Part shown: positions 1 through 15,420 of the stretch, one piece after another
How positions within the stretch are numbered: the stretch's first letter is position 1
How the letters are laid out: each line of letters starts with the position of its first letter
Assembly (NCBI GenBank): GCA_963513935.1
Contig: OY740769.1
Coordinates: 104,511,762 to 104,575,761, forward strand
Source: Aphrophora alni
Taxonomy: Eukaryota; Arthropoda; Insecta; Hemiptera; Aphrophoridae
DNA length: 64,000 nt
Direction of reading: 5' to 3'
The notes under the pieces: generated by a model
What the model saw: the letters and a program-made list of their open reading frames with translations, nothing else
Told to the model about the DNA's origin: nothing
Databases searched by the model: none
Program-made: the position numbers and the translations under genes

Positions 1-959
1 CTTAGAAACTGAGGCAGTAGATTGTAGCCAGGATAACATAACAGCCACGTTAGTAGTTTGTAAATAGCATAATGTAACAACTGAGGCAGTAGGTTGTAGG
101 CAGCATAACATAGACACTAAGGCAGTAGATTGTAGCCAGGATAACATAGAAACTGAGGCAAAATCATGTAGTCAGCATAACATAACAATCGTTATTTATA
201 TTGTAGCCAGGACAACATAGAAACTGAGGCAAAAGCATGTAGTCAGCATAACATAACAATTGTTATTTATATTGTAGCCAGGACAACATAGAAACTGAGG
301 CAAAAGCATGTAGTCAGCATAACATAACAATTGTTATTTATATTGTAGCCAGGACAACATAGAAACTGAGGCAAAAGCATGTAGTCAGCATAACATAACA
401 ATTGTTATTTATATTGTAGCCAGGACAACATAGAAACTGAGGCAAAAGCATGTAGTCAGCATAACATAACAATTGTTATTTATATTGTAGCCAGGACAAC
501 ATAGAAACTGAGGCAAAAGCATGTAGTCAGCATAACATAACAATTGTTATTTATATTGTAGCCAGGACAACATAGAAACTGAGGCAAAAGCATGTAGTCA
601 GCATAACATAACAATTGTTATTTATATTGTAGCCAGGACAACATAGAAACTGAGGCAAAAGCATGTAGTCAGCATAACATAACAATCGTTATTTATATTG
701 TAGCCAGGACAACATAGAAACTGAGGCAAAAGCATGTAGTCAGCATAACATAACAATTGTTATTTATATTGTAGCCAGGACAACATAGAAACTGAGGCAA
801 AAGCATGTAGTCAGCATAACATAACAATTGCTATTTATATTGTAGCCAGGACAACATAGAAACTGAGGCAAAAGCATGTAGTCAGCATAACATAACAATT
901 TTTATGTATATTGTAGCCAGGACAACATAGAAACTGAAGCAAAAGCCTCATAACATAAC
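1..959. repeat. 71-bp tandem repeat array
   Basis: About eleven near-identical head-to-tail units have a 71-bp period; the block AAACTGAGGC recurs at 221, 292, 363, 434, 505, 576, 647, 718 and 789. The first 180 bases hold more diverged, shorter versions sharing TGTAGCCAGG and AACTGAGGCA, and the last unit (about 900-955) is also diverged. Homogeneous centre and decayed edges are typical of a minisatellite evolving by unequal exchange. The left boundary lies outside the window. No ORF in it is believable. Confidence 0.97.
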
Positions 960-3900
960 TTAAAATATACGAGGCATGAATGTGATTTGGTGTGTTATAA
1001 CTGGGTAGATTGTCCAAGTAAAACGGTAGTGATTACATTACTGTGAGTAACAGCTGTTCTAAAATATTATGAGTTTACTTTACATTGAAATTACTTTTCC
1101 ACCATTGCTGAAAACGGATGAGTGTAGTTTCAACGCGAATATCTTCTAGCTCAAACAAGAGGGTAGCTCTTCTCTGTGGTCTTAGTCTATAATATTGATG
1201 GATAAATTATTTATATTTATTTCTGGTGAATAAAGGCCTTATTCGTAATTCTTCATTTACAGTGTAATTAATTATATCTACTTGAAGTTAATATGCGTGT
1301 TGGCTAGTCCTTGGGAATTTTTCATTTGTTCATGTCATGACAATAAACATAACAGGTTTAAAGTCCAGGCTATAAAATGATTTGCTCGTCTGAATTATGA
1401 ACAACTAGGTTTTTCCCAAACCACTTGGTATATTCTATGCAACTAAGCTATAATATGCTTATTTATATACAAGTAGAATTCCTACAGGTTTTCCCTGAAT
1501 AATGGCCAATTTTAAAATTAAATATCCGACAAAATGTGATACAGTTTTAGTATACTATAAACATTTTTACTTGCTATCCGATTTATATATTTTATCCCCA
1601 AAATTCAAAATGTACTCAATATAAAGAAACATGTTTTATTGGCAGAATTTTTTATAACTTTTAATAATGGTAAGGAACCAACATCCTCTTAGTGTCTGTT
1701 TTCTAAGTTTGAATTTCACATCCGTTTCTTTAAAGTACAAAATTTTAATATAAATATCATAAAAATTTTAAAAGAGAAAAGATTTGTTTGTTTACATTAC
1801 AATAAATTTGTGTTACCTACTTAATGACACTAGCTGACTTTGAATTTAACATGGGTTTCAATTTATTGGGTAATCATCTGATGACCACATTTACTATTTT
1901 GAATCCAAGGACGTGACAGTTTGTTTTTATGGCAGGTAGCACACTGCTTTACAAATATCATTTGTATATTTTTTCAAACAAATCATTCCTACTTATGGAT
2001 ATATTGAAAATACATTTCTTTTGTACTCTTAGAGTCAGAATTTTTATAATTTAAATTTATCTGATGATACGAATTTAACTGTGAAATGATAGGCTTAGTT
2101 CATCAGTCAAAACAGTTACGGTAGAAAATGCTAGGCCTATGCAATAACCTATGAAGTGTGCCAAGGTTCTAAACAAATACCGGTTTTATAGGAAGATTTG
2201 TTAGAAATTGCGTCAGTTCCTGTAATGTTTAATGTATCAGTTCTAATGTGTGTTGGTATAGGAAGACTTTCTTTACTTTCAAGTCCATATCAGAGTTTAC
2301 GTTCATACTTAGAATTCCATTGAAATGGAAATAATGCTTCTCCTGGAGGCCTACATTTCATACATCTTATTGTGATTCAATTTATTTATTTATTCAAATT
2401 GTTATGTAAACATAATTGTTTACGTAATTATACAAAATATATAACACAACACATAATTATAATTATATATAGATAGATTCAGATCACAAGTACCAAGGTT
2501 GTAGGTTAATGTCAACAAACAATCGGACTCCGGCTCGAGATTGACGAGTTTCGTGATTGCAACCCTACATACATTCGTACTTGCACACACAGTCTCTGGA
2601 TGTGTATCAAATTCCTATCTTCCTATAATTTCTAAACTTAACTCCGCTCCGGACGCTAACAGAAAAGCTGAATTTGCCCGGGGGTTTTTAAATCGTGCAT
2701 GAAATGAACAAATTATCAAGTACAAAACAAATTCTCGTAAACATTCCTATTTGAGATGTACACGGTTTGTTTTGTTATGCCTTGTTAGCTGCTCATAAAA
2801 GCTGAACATAATATTATAGCATGACTGAAGAACATATCTGTAGAACAATAGACACTTCGAGTTCATGGAATTACAACAGCAAACCAGCTAGTTAAGTTAT
2901 TATGTCATTCTTTTCCTTATACATTTTGTGCCAATCTACTGTGCAAAATGTCTTATTCTGTTGTTAATTTATTCATCTTTATGTTCATTTTCAATCGTAA
3001 AAGTTGTTTTAAAATTAGACTACTAATTTGAGGTTAATTTTTATTTTTTATTCAAACAAGTCATCTAGTATAACATTATTTTATTTTCCCATCACTCTTA
3101 ATATGTGTAAGTATAATATGTTGTAGGCCTATAGAAGGAGATTTGTACTGAATAAATCATGTAAAGTATTTTATCATCACCTTTTTAAGGGTTTAAAACA
3201 GGGATATAAAGGCGATGATGACTGAAACGGTTTTCCCCCTTAAAACTAAAAAAAAATATTAAAAACATGAAGGTTATTTGTCACCCTTATTATTTAGATT
3301 GTAACTGGAAATGGTTATGAACAATTGGTTTATGAATTGACGTGAGATGGGTTTGTGTAGTATCTTGTGTAGTATCACTACACTATTTTTTTGTTGCGGA
3401 TGAACAGGTGTCATTTCTCATTTCTATTTGAAATTGAGTTTAATTGAAATCGACAGATAAACAAGAAGGTTGAAATTTTTGGTCGGTGTTTTCATTTTTT
3501 ATAGGAAATGATACGTGTTAATCAAATTATTCTTCCATAAATTGTATTATAGCCTAATTTCCTACTTTTTCTATTTTAGTTGAGTGGTGTTTTTGTCTCG
3601 GTCGAATAAATTATGTACCCAAGGGCGAGTAACATTACATGTTACCTCGATGATAATGTAAATCAAACCCATTGACTTTATTACGAATAAGCATGCCTAA
3701 TTTGTTCACCATTGCTGTTTACAAGAAGGTACAGCTAGTTAGCTATGATAAAACAAATTCGGTTTGTCGCTGTTAAATAAAAAATTCTCGTGGCAGATAT
3801 TCTAATTGGATATTCTAACACGCCCAACTCATGTGACTCACCACGTGACAATATGTCACCTCCCAGTTACTCTTAATTCTTTTCTTGTAAAAGAACTAAA

Positions 3901-4333
3901 CAGCAAATGTTGCATTCCGTAATTGTTGCTAAACTTTATAATTTCTATAGTTAATTCAGCAAAAAAATAAAATATAAAACAATTGTATATAATACTAGAA
4001 AAACCATTTACGTTTATACAAACTTAGCCTACACAATTTATTCTGCTTTTTTTAAATAAAAATATTTCTGACCAATTTTATATATTAAATCATTTTGTTC
4101 TGCAAGAAACGGACAGCAAAATTTCACTTAATGATTGCACATTATTGATAGATTAATTACATGGAATAATCAGTACAAACTAAATTAGTATTGGACATGC
4201 TGTAGGCCTAATAGTGAAGTATGTTTTCTTTGGTGCTGAGTTCTAATTTGACACACTTTTTGCTGGTAATTGTTTACTGTAGCGCCCCAATTTTGATTTT
4301 TCCTTCATTATTTTTGTAACATATTAGTAACAA

Positions 4334-4335
<2 letters not shown>
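960..4335. other. AT-rich non-coding stretch
   Basis: I see no coding exon, RNA gene or intact transposon here. It holds three copies of the octamer TAGGCCTA (2132, 3124, 4203). A short piece at about 3190-3245 resembles the inner end of the dispersed repeat family found at 41.6-42.2 kb (shared core GCGATGATGAC followed by a TTTTCC/TTTTGCC run). Confidence 0.6.

Positions 4336-4367
<32 letters not shown>
4336..4367. repeat. (TG)16 microsatellite
   Basis: Sixteen uninterrupted TG dinucleotides. It lies about 60 bases upstream of the 5S-like segment. Confidence 0.98.
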
Positions 4368-4370
<3 letters not shown>

Positions 4371-4424
4371 AATAGTTTTTTTCACATCGAAATTGACATA
4401 TTTCAATGACGTATTTGTAGGTAG

Positions 4425-4531
4425 TGCCTACATGACAAACACAATATTTCGACTGATCACCGAAGTCAAGCAATAGGCCTATTCAGTGTAGATATTACTT
4501 GGATGGGTGACCGCTTGTGAACACCACGTGC
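4425..4531 (+). pseudogene. 5S rRNA-derived sequence (pseudogene or SINE head)
   Basis: The segment carries the hallmark second half of eukaryotic 5S rRNA: GATCACCGAAGTCAAGCA at 4455, then TACTTGGATGGGTGACCGC and GAACACC ending near 4527. These correspond to the A-box region and the C-box of the internal RNA polymerase III promoter. The first third (about 4425-4450, beginning GTGCCTACA) is degenerate, and the middle has been replaced by AATAGGCCTATTCAG, so it cannot be a functional 5S gene. It could be an isolated processed 5S pseudogene or the head of a 5S-derived (SINE3-type) retroposon; I see no clear A-rich tail to decide. Identification of 5S ancestry is secure; the element class is inference. 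Confidence 0.8.
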
Positions 4532-5699
4532 AAAATTTCAGTTACGAATGGTGTTGTTCAAACCATTGAACAGTCAACATTTGGTCTGAGATGTGTGAAT
4601 TGCGTTTCTTCGATGTCGGTAATTTCAATGATTTACAAATTCAAGACTTTTATGTTCGGCACACTATTGAAAAAAGAAAATAAGTGCTACAGATGAAATG
4701 CTTAGGGTTTATTTAGTTTTATTTAGGCTTAGGTCAAGTAAGGCGACTACCGAACATATTGTAGTTCGCCTATAATATTATAGTAAGGGTGACCTTACTT
4801 GACCTTGTGAAGTAAAAACAATTCATGTAAAAACCTATTTTAACGTGTAGCCTAATTCACTTAATGGACCTTAACTTAGAAAATTTGAAATCATGTTTTT
4901 CCTCGTGAAAAACACTTTTGCTCACAAAAAAGTAACTATTCCGGTATGTAGTAAAAAAATAGGGGGGGGGGGTTAATATCAAAATTGGGGATTATGATAC
5001 ATCCTAAAATCGGTCCTTCACAATTTACAAAATCAGTATCCACGAATTTTAAACTACGCCTTGTCATGTAATATGGGAAAGAAATATAAAACATTACAAA
5101 AAGGCCTTTACATAAAATTTTACACTACATAAAATCTTTCACAATTTCTTTATCTAGATTTATGTATACCTGCAAAATTACCATGATATTTAACACTGCA
5201 TATAAATTTACCACTGACATTTATGTTACGTTGTAGGCCTATCAGTGCAGTTGAGCGACAAATTCCGATCACACTAAAATGAACTGTGGGCCTAAACTGT
5301 AAAGAAACTTAAATCGGCTTATTACGTTCCTCCTTAGGTTCGGAGAACTACTGCATCAATTTTTATGAAATTTATCTTAAATATTTGGCCCAGCTGTGTA
5401 GGTAGGCCTATGGCATAAAATTGGATCACGTAAAAAATGTATCCAAGAATTTCATACATCCAAGAAGATAGGTACATTGTTGTCTTATTTTAATTCTTGG
5501 AAGAAATGGTGATATTCAACCAAATTTATCATTATGATTTGGGTTATACCGTTGGTGAGATGTAGGCCTAATAGAAATTAGCTACCATATTACGAATAGG
5601 GCTAATAAAAACTCGTCGCTATTGCATAGCAGTCAAAATGCACGATTATTGTAATAATATACTCGCAATATTACACTCGAACAAGTGAGATAGTTATTT
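4532..5699. other. Non-coding stretch with small hairpin and TAGGCCTA copies
   Basis: No gene is seen. There is a perfect 13-bp inverted repeat (AGGTCAAGTAAGG at 4731-4743, complement at 4793-4805), a poly-G run near 4962, and three TAGGCCTA octamers (5234, 5403, 5563). Confidence 0.6.
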
Positions 5700-6000
5700 T
5701 TTATGACAGAGCCGCGTTGTTCTGAGCGACAGGGATATTTCAGTAGAAATATCAGCATCTGGACCTATACAGCGACCGTGACCTTTAGCTACATCGCGAG
5801 CTGCTCGGAATGTCCTTACTCTAAGTGACTTTACCAACTTTGTGGCCGTCATCTTGAAACAGGTACTTTTTTATGATTAACGAACTTTCCCGCACCACTT
5901 TCCTGAGAAATTTGTGTACAAGTTTTACGAAATCGGTTTTATAGTTTCCGAGAAAAATGAATAACAGACCTAAGGATGTACAGATAGATAACACATCCTA
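5700..6000. repeat. Degenerate LINE/SINE 3'-tail-like repeat
   Basis: This GC-richer patch contains GTCATCTTGAAACAGGTAC followed by a run reading roughly TTACGAAATCGGTTTTATAG. Wording of this kind (tolerance of the form AAGTTTCATCGAAATC-x-GTT-x-x-x-CCGTTTT) is common in 3' untranslated tails of insect non-LTR elements, and a clearer copy lies at 58970-59524. No coding remnant is attached, so the class remains tentative. Confidence 0.35.
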
Positions 6001-6348
6001 GAGTGCAAGGTCAGCTTAATTTAATCAAAATGGATAATAGTAATATTTTTTTTTTAGATTATTACTAATTAATAAGTAAAGAAAATGTCGATCGTGGGAA
6101 CTTTTATACTATGACACTTTGACGAGCTGTGTACATTGATACTAAGCCCCCCCCCCAGATAGCTAAGGTAATAAGCCGTGATAATACATGAACATGGTGA
6201 GAAGTGAGAACCCTTGATAAAAGTCAACTTCTGTATGCCTATGGTCCCGGTCCTTAGAACTATATAATTACTGTATTACTACCGATGTAAGATGTAAGAT
6301 AATCAAGACATTTGGGTTAAACGTTAATTCGCGAGTACATCGCTAAGT

Positions 6349-8707
<2,359 letters not shown>

Positions 8708-11700
8708 GATTAGCTGAATTGATACGACGTGATTTTATTTTACGGTTTATTATTGTATCCACACGTTTGTCAACCACAGCTATCAATCCATACACATCTC
8801 CAGTTTACATATCATATGATTAGCTGACTTAATAGGACGTGAATTTATTTTACGGTTTATTATTGTATCCACACGTTTGATGACCACGGCTATCAATCCA
8901 TACACATCTCCAGTTTACATATATGATTAGCTGACTTGATAGGACGTGAATTTATTTTACGGTTTATTATTGTATCCACACGTTTGATGACCACGGCTAT
9001 CAATCCATACACATCTCCAGTTTACATATATGATTAGCTGACTTGATAGGACGTGAATTTATTTTACGGTTTATTATTGTATCCACACGTTTGATGACCA
9101 CGGCTATCAATCCATACACATCTCCAGTTTACATATATGATTAGCTGACTTGATAGGACGTGAATTTATTTTACGGTTTATTATTGTATCCACACGTTTG
9201 ATGACCACGGCTATCAATCCATACACATCTCCAGTTTACATATATGATTAGCTGACTTGATAGGACGTGAATTTATTTTACGGTTTATTATTGTATCCAC
9301 ACGTTTGATGACCACGGTTATCAATCCATACACATCTCCAGTTTACATATGATTAGCTGACTTGATAGGACGTGATTTTATTTTACGGTTTATTATTGTA
9401 TCCACACGTTTGTCAACCACAGCTATCAATCCATACACATCTCCAGTTTACATATCATATGATTAGCTGACTTAATAGGACGTGAATTTATTTTACGGTT
9501 TATTATTGTATCCACACGTTTGATGACCACGGCTATCAATCCATACACATCTCCAGTTTACATATATGATTAGCTGACTTGATAGGACGTGAATTTATTT
9601 TACGGTTTATTATTGTATCCACACGTTTGATGACCACGGCTATCAATCCATACACATCTCCAGTTTACATATATGATTAGCTGACTTGATAGGACGTGAA
9701 TTTATTTTACGGTTTATTATTGTATCCACACGTTTGATGACCACGGCTATCAATCCATACACATCTCCAGTTTACATATATGATTAGCTGACTTGATAGG
9801 ACGTGAATTTATTTTACGGTTTATTATTGTATCCACACGTTTGATGACCACGGCTATCAATCCATACACATCTCCAGTTTACATATATGATTAGCTGACT
9901 TGATAGGACGTGAATTTATTTTACGGTTTATTATTGTATCCACACGTTTGATGACCACGGTTATCAATCCATACACATCTCCAGTTTACATATGATTAGC
10001 TGACTTGATAGGACGTGAATTTATTTTACGGTTTATTATTGTATCCACACGTTTGATGACCACGGCTATCAATCCATACACATCTCCAGTTTACATATAT
10101 GATTAGCTGACTTGATAGGACATGAATTTATTTTACGGTTTATTATTGTATCCACACGTTTGATGACCACGGTTATCAATCCATACACATCTCCAGTTTA
10201 CATATGATTAGCTGACTTGATAGGACGTTAATTTATTTTACGGTTTATTATTGTATCCACACGTTTGATGACCACGGTTATCAATCCATACACATCTCCA
10301 GTTTACATATGATTAGCTGACTTGATAGGACGTGAATTTATTTTACGGTTTATTATTGTATCCACACGTTTGATGACCACGGCTATCAATCCATACACAT
10401 CTCCAGTTTACATATATGATTAGCTGACTTGATAGGACGTGAATTTATTTTACGGTTTATTATTGTATCCACACGTTTGATGACCACGGTTATCAATCCA
10501 TACACATCTCCAGTTTACATATGATTAGCTGACTTGATAGGACGTGAATTTATTTTACGGTTTATTATTGTATCCACACGTTTGATGACCACGGCTATCA
10601 ATCCATACACATCTCCAGTTTACATATATGATTAGCTGACTTGATAGGACGTGAATTTATTTTACGGTTTATTATTGTATCCACACGTTTGATGACCACG
10701 GTTATCAATCCATACACATCTCCAGTTTACATATGATTAGCTGACTTGATAGGACGTCAATTTATTTTACGGTTTATTATTGTATCCACACGTTTGATGA
10801 CCACGGTTATCAATCCATACACATCTCCAGTTTACATATGATTAGCTGACTTGATAGGACGTGAATTTATTTTACGGTTTATTATTGTATCCACACGTTT
10901 GATGACCACGGCTATCAATCCATACACATCTCCAGTTTACATATGATTAGCTGACTTGATAGGACGTGAATTTATTTTACGGTTTATTATTGTATCCACA
11001 CGTTTGATGACCACGGCTATCAATCCATACACATCTCCAGTTTACATAAATATGATTAGCTGACTTAGGACGTGAATTTATTTTACGGTTTATTATTGTA
11101 TCCACACGTTTGTCAACCACAACTATCAATCCATACACATCTCCAGTTTACATATGATTAGCTGACTTAATAGGACGTGATTTATTTTACGGTTTATTAT
11201 TGTATTCACACGTTTGATGACCACGGCTATCAATCCATACACATCTCCAGTTTACATATATGATTAGCTGACTTAATTGGACGTGAATTTATTTTACGGT
11301 TTATTATTGTATTCACACGTTTGATGACTACGGCTATCAATCCATACACATCTCCAGTTTACATATATGATTAGCTGACTTAATTGGACGTGAATTTATT
11401 TTACGGTTTATTATTGTATTCACACGTTTGATGACCACGGCTATCAATCCATACACATCTCCAGTTTACATATATGATTAGCTGACTTAATTGGACGTGA
11501 ATTTATTTTACGGTTTATTATTGTATTCACACGTTTGATGACCACGGCTATCAATCCATATACATCTTCAGTTTACATATGATTAGCTTACTTGATAGGA
11601 CGTGAATTTATTTTACGGTTTATTATTGTATCCACACGTTTGTCAACCACAGCTATCAATCCATACACATCTCCAGTGTACATATTATATGATTAGCTGA

Positions 11701-11755
11701 CTTAATTGGACGTGAATTTATTTTACGGTTTATTATGGTATCCACACGTTAGCCT
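8708..11755. repeat. 107-bp satellite-like array with higher-order repeats
   Basis: About 28 head-to-tail units start at GATTAGCTGA. Starts at 8708, 8818, 8925, 9032, 9139, 9246, 9351, 9461, 9568, 9675, 9782, 9889 and 9994 give unit lengths of 110, 107 (four times) and 105. The same order then repeats, so 8708-9350 and 9351-9993 are successive 643-bp hexamers. After 9994 the array switches to a mix of 107-bp units (CGGCTATC) and 105-bp units (CGGTTATC). Past about 11050 the units are more diverged, and the array ends in a truncated unit at about 11750. No coding potential. Confidence 0.97.
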
Positions 11756-14283
11756 TTGTAGGAAACAGGAAAAATAAATAAATGTAAAAACCAAGGCCAG
11801 AGAAAGAAGTCGCAAACGGGCGAACAAGTTTCATAAAAAAACATACGAGTCCGTTTTTACATGCCCATTTTTGTGTTAACATATTTCCCGGCTTTAAATT
11901 GATTTCAAGTGAAATTTTTGTTATTCTTTGCAATACATTTTCTACCAATCCTAAAAATATTGAGCCATTTAAACGTTCCGTTCTCGAGATAATACGTGTA
12001 TATTTCATTCGCCCTATCGTTTCACTAGAAGCTTTATGGGATTTGATCCGTAGTTGACCCGTGATGCATCAAACCAACATTTTTGTCAATTCGGATTGGT
12101 TTTGTTCTTCAGATCATGTCTATTAAAAATTCCAGTTAGAAATATTTGTTCCTAGAGTTTGAAAACGTTTCAAAATTTAACACCATCGCAACACTTTGAT
12201 TTACTATTTAATTCAATTTACAAATGACAATAATAAAACGTCTTTACAATAATTTTAAAAACTAATGTTCGAGTGTTAAATGTGATTAATTGTAATTAAC
12301 CTTATGGAATTATAGCAACGAATGAAAGTAATTTAAACAATGTTTACTGTATTTTAATTATACTAAACTGGATTTTTTTTGATATTATCTACAAACTATA
12401 TAACAGTCGCTCATTATGAAACAATCAAAGTGGCTTGCCTAACAGCAAGATTATTGGAATCATGACCCATTTCATTTTCTAGTTGTTACCTATTTCTGTT
12501 AACCAAAAGTGCGTTATCAAACAAGAAAAAGAATAGCAATTTAAAATTATTAACTAATAATATTATTATTAACTCATTGTGACGCTTGCTTGGGTCTACT
12601 TATAGTTATCATAGGCTTAAAATATCGTTGTTGTAATGAGGAATCTGTAATGAAATTAGCATACAACTTCTTCGTTTTTATTTTTGTCACAGATACTTAG
12701 TAGAGTATCGAATCGAGATCTCGATGTCGAGTTTTTTGCGGATATTAAGTTTAAAAAAAGGTTTTTGAAATGACTACTGTCCATTGTATGGTGCAGTGAG
12801 TGCTTTATAGTCAAACATGAAGACCGATTTAAAAAAATTTAATATGTGGGAATATTTTGACCATATATTCAGACTTAAAAAATGATAACTAAAATTTTGG
12901 ATGTTTTACAATAAGAGATTTGTAAAAAAAAAACACGATTTTTTTCAAAATCGGGTCTAAGGACCTAAACGAAATATATTAGCCATCTTTCTAAAAATAC
13001 GGGTTCTGGAACCGATTTCGTTCAAATTTTAGTGAGATGTGAAAATTAATGACACAAATCCGTGGCTAAATAGCAAGTACAAACTATTAAAGTTCCGAAA
13101 TAATTGACAAAAACAAAAAGAACTTGCCGCTGCCATTAATACTCGATTTTATTCAAATACGATTTACTCTGATGGCACAAGCAAAGCGAGTAAACTATGT
13201 AAACATATATATTTTTTAAATCGTTGTCCATGGTTCATTTTCACTTTTTGATTTCACTGACAATTTTGGTGACCATTAGTTTTCACATGTTTTATTTGAT
13301 TTATGGGTGGGTTAGTGAGAAAGTTTGTGCAATAATTTTGGTCCGTTTATTTATGTAAAAGAGCAAACCATTAAATTTAAAGCTACAACAAAATTTGTAT
13401 CTAAAATAATATTGAGACTAATGGTGTAACGGATGAAATTAAACTCTTTTTAAAAATTGAGTTGTTGCAAAATAAAATGAAAATTTTCAAACATATAATT
13501 TTGATAATTATTTAGTTGTTTGAAATAATAAAAAAAAAAATTACGTCTCTTAATTTTAATTAGTGAACAACATCTAATTATTCTGTATAATACGCCTACA
13601 ACAGATAATTTTAATGTTAAAATAGCACCTGTGAGTTTTTGATGGTGTTTTTATTAGTAATTAAATGAGGTGCAATATAACAATGACATTTTTATAGTAA
13701 TTCTTTACTTCGTGACAGTTAATCAGATAATATTTTAACTCACTTTCAAATTTTAAGCTTTCAAATAATTACATACACATTGAATGTTAAGTTTGAATTT
13801 TGTTTCGCTTCCAATAAATGGAAAAAAGAAATCATTTTCATTTTATATCTTTGGCATGGCTATTAGGTTCCTCTAAACACATTTTGTCATTGAATTAACA
13901 GAATGTAATCAGCTAAATAATAGACAATGTGTTTGCAGTCAAAATCTGACCCTTAAATACACAACCTTTACTTTAAATTACTAGTGTAGGCTTAATTGAT
14001 ACAAAATTTATTTGTCTTTAATTTTGTTAATATAAAATAAACTTAATACAATAGGTAGTTCGGTGATATGTGCCGAGTTATACGCAGACACGAAGTTGTG
14101 CTACGACAAGCTTGTAGGTATATTTATATCAAATCTGTAGTGGTTTGATCCCTGAAATAAACCGTAGGCCTATCTAGTAAGGACAGTAGGGTATAAGAAG
14201 GTATTTAATAGGATGATAAAATTGTTTTTAATAATATAGAATTTTATTCAGGTTTAACTTCAATATGTGTGTATATAATAATA
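11756..14283. other. AT-rich non-coding stretch
   Basis: No exon, RNA gene or transposon that I can name. Frames on either strand are short and compositionally like the surroundings. One TAGGCCTA octamer lies at 14165. Confidence 0.6.
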
Positions 14284-14655
14284 TACCGTGTGTCCCAAAA
14301 GTCCAGTACCGGTTCAATAACTTGAAAACCAAAAGGATAGTTTATATGTGCCTTCTGGTGATAAGAAACTACTTTTTGGCAAATGAGACATTTGTATCTA
14401 TAATCTTAAATGGAAGCCTCCATCGAGTGACTCCTCATATTAAATGGTTTATACAACTGGACAAACTAGAGTCGATATCTTGCTCCTATCTAAAATGGTA
14501 TCCGTTTAAATTTTTGAAACAACTATTTTACTTTATTTATTTCATTCACAATTAATTAGAAGGCGAGAATGTGGAATCAAAATGTATTAAAAAAAATGTA
14601 ATGTTCTAATCATAATTACTATTATTAAATTTTGAAGAAATATAGATTCCCAGTA

Positions 14656-14941
14656 CAGGGTGTGTAAAGGACTTTGAATGATTGATTGTATTAAATACAG
14701 ACCATTATGGTTTAGAGCAAGTTAAAGCAGACAATTCCCAATTAAGTGACAATATTAGGTTTTAATTATTTTAAAAAGAACCTTCAACTACGTTTTTTGC
14801 TAAAGTAGAACGTCCACCAAAACCTACAATTCTCTAAATCTTCAGTTGTATTTGTTGATATGTTGGACAACTGGGAAAATCCGCTTTGCAAAATTAAATA
14901 TTAAAATTCCATCAACAAACATATCACTTTTGTACACCCTG
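14656..14941. mobile_element. 286-bp MITE with TA target duplication
   Basis: It begins CAGGGTGTGTAAAGG and ends, read on the other strand, CAGGGTGTACAAAAG. TA dinucleotides flank both sides (14654-14655 and 14942-14943). It sits exactly at the axis between the two inner inverted arms of the surrounding element. The CAGGGTGT terminus plus TA duplication fits a non-autonomous Tc1/mariner-superfamily element. There is no ORF. Confidence 0.65.
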
Positions 14942-15219
14942 TAATAGGAATTCATACTAATTTAAATATGAAATAATAGTAGTTATGATTACAATCAATG
15001 GTCACAAATGTTTTTAATATATTTTGATGCGGTATTCGTCATCTAATTGTGAATGTAATAAAGTATACCAGTTTCAAATATTTGAACGGTCGCTATTTTA
15101 AATAGGATATCTAGTTTGCGAAGTTTGTATTTTACTAGATAAACGCTTTAACATGAAGGCGTTACTCGATAGGTGTTTCCATTTAAGATTATTGAGTCCC
15201 CCCCCCAAAACCCCAATCT

Positions 15220-15420
15220 TTGGGAGACAGGTAACAAGTCTCACTTGATGTGGATGTTACACAGGGTTTTGATCCTCGTAATTGTATCGAGTTAATACTG
15301 TTGATGTTGTCTGCGCCCTTCGGGTCTCGTAGATGTGTTTTTAACTCGCTTTGATCGTGTCAGCGTGTCGACCCTGGCGGTCCATGAAGGAGCTACACAC
15401 GTGTCGATGACTTTTCTCTA
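15220..15420. other. GC-richer island of unknown origin
   Basis: A compositional outlier inside the composite element, containing TGCGCCCTTCGGGTCTCG and CGACCCTGGCGGTCCATGAAG. On the - strand a short open frame runs through part of it but is interrupted, and I recognise no domain. It may be a fragment of another transposon or of an old exon. Confidence 0.25.

Noticed and set aside
4425..4531. Functional 5S rRNA gene
   Set aside because: The 5' third and central helix are degraded, so the normal fold is impossible.
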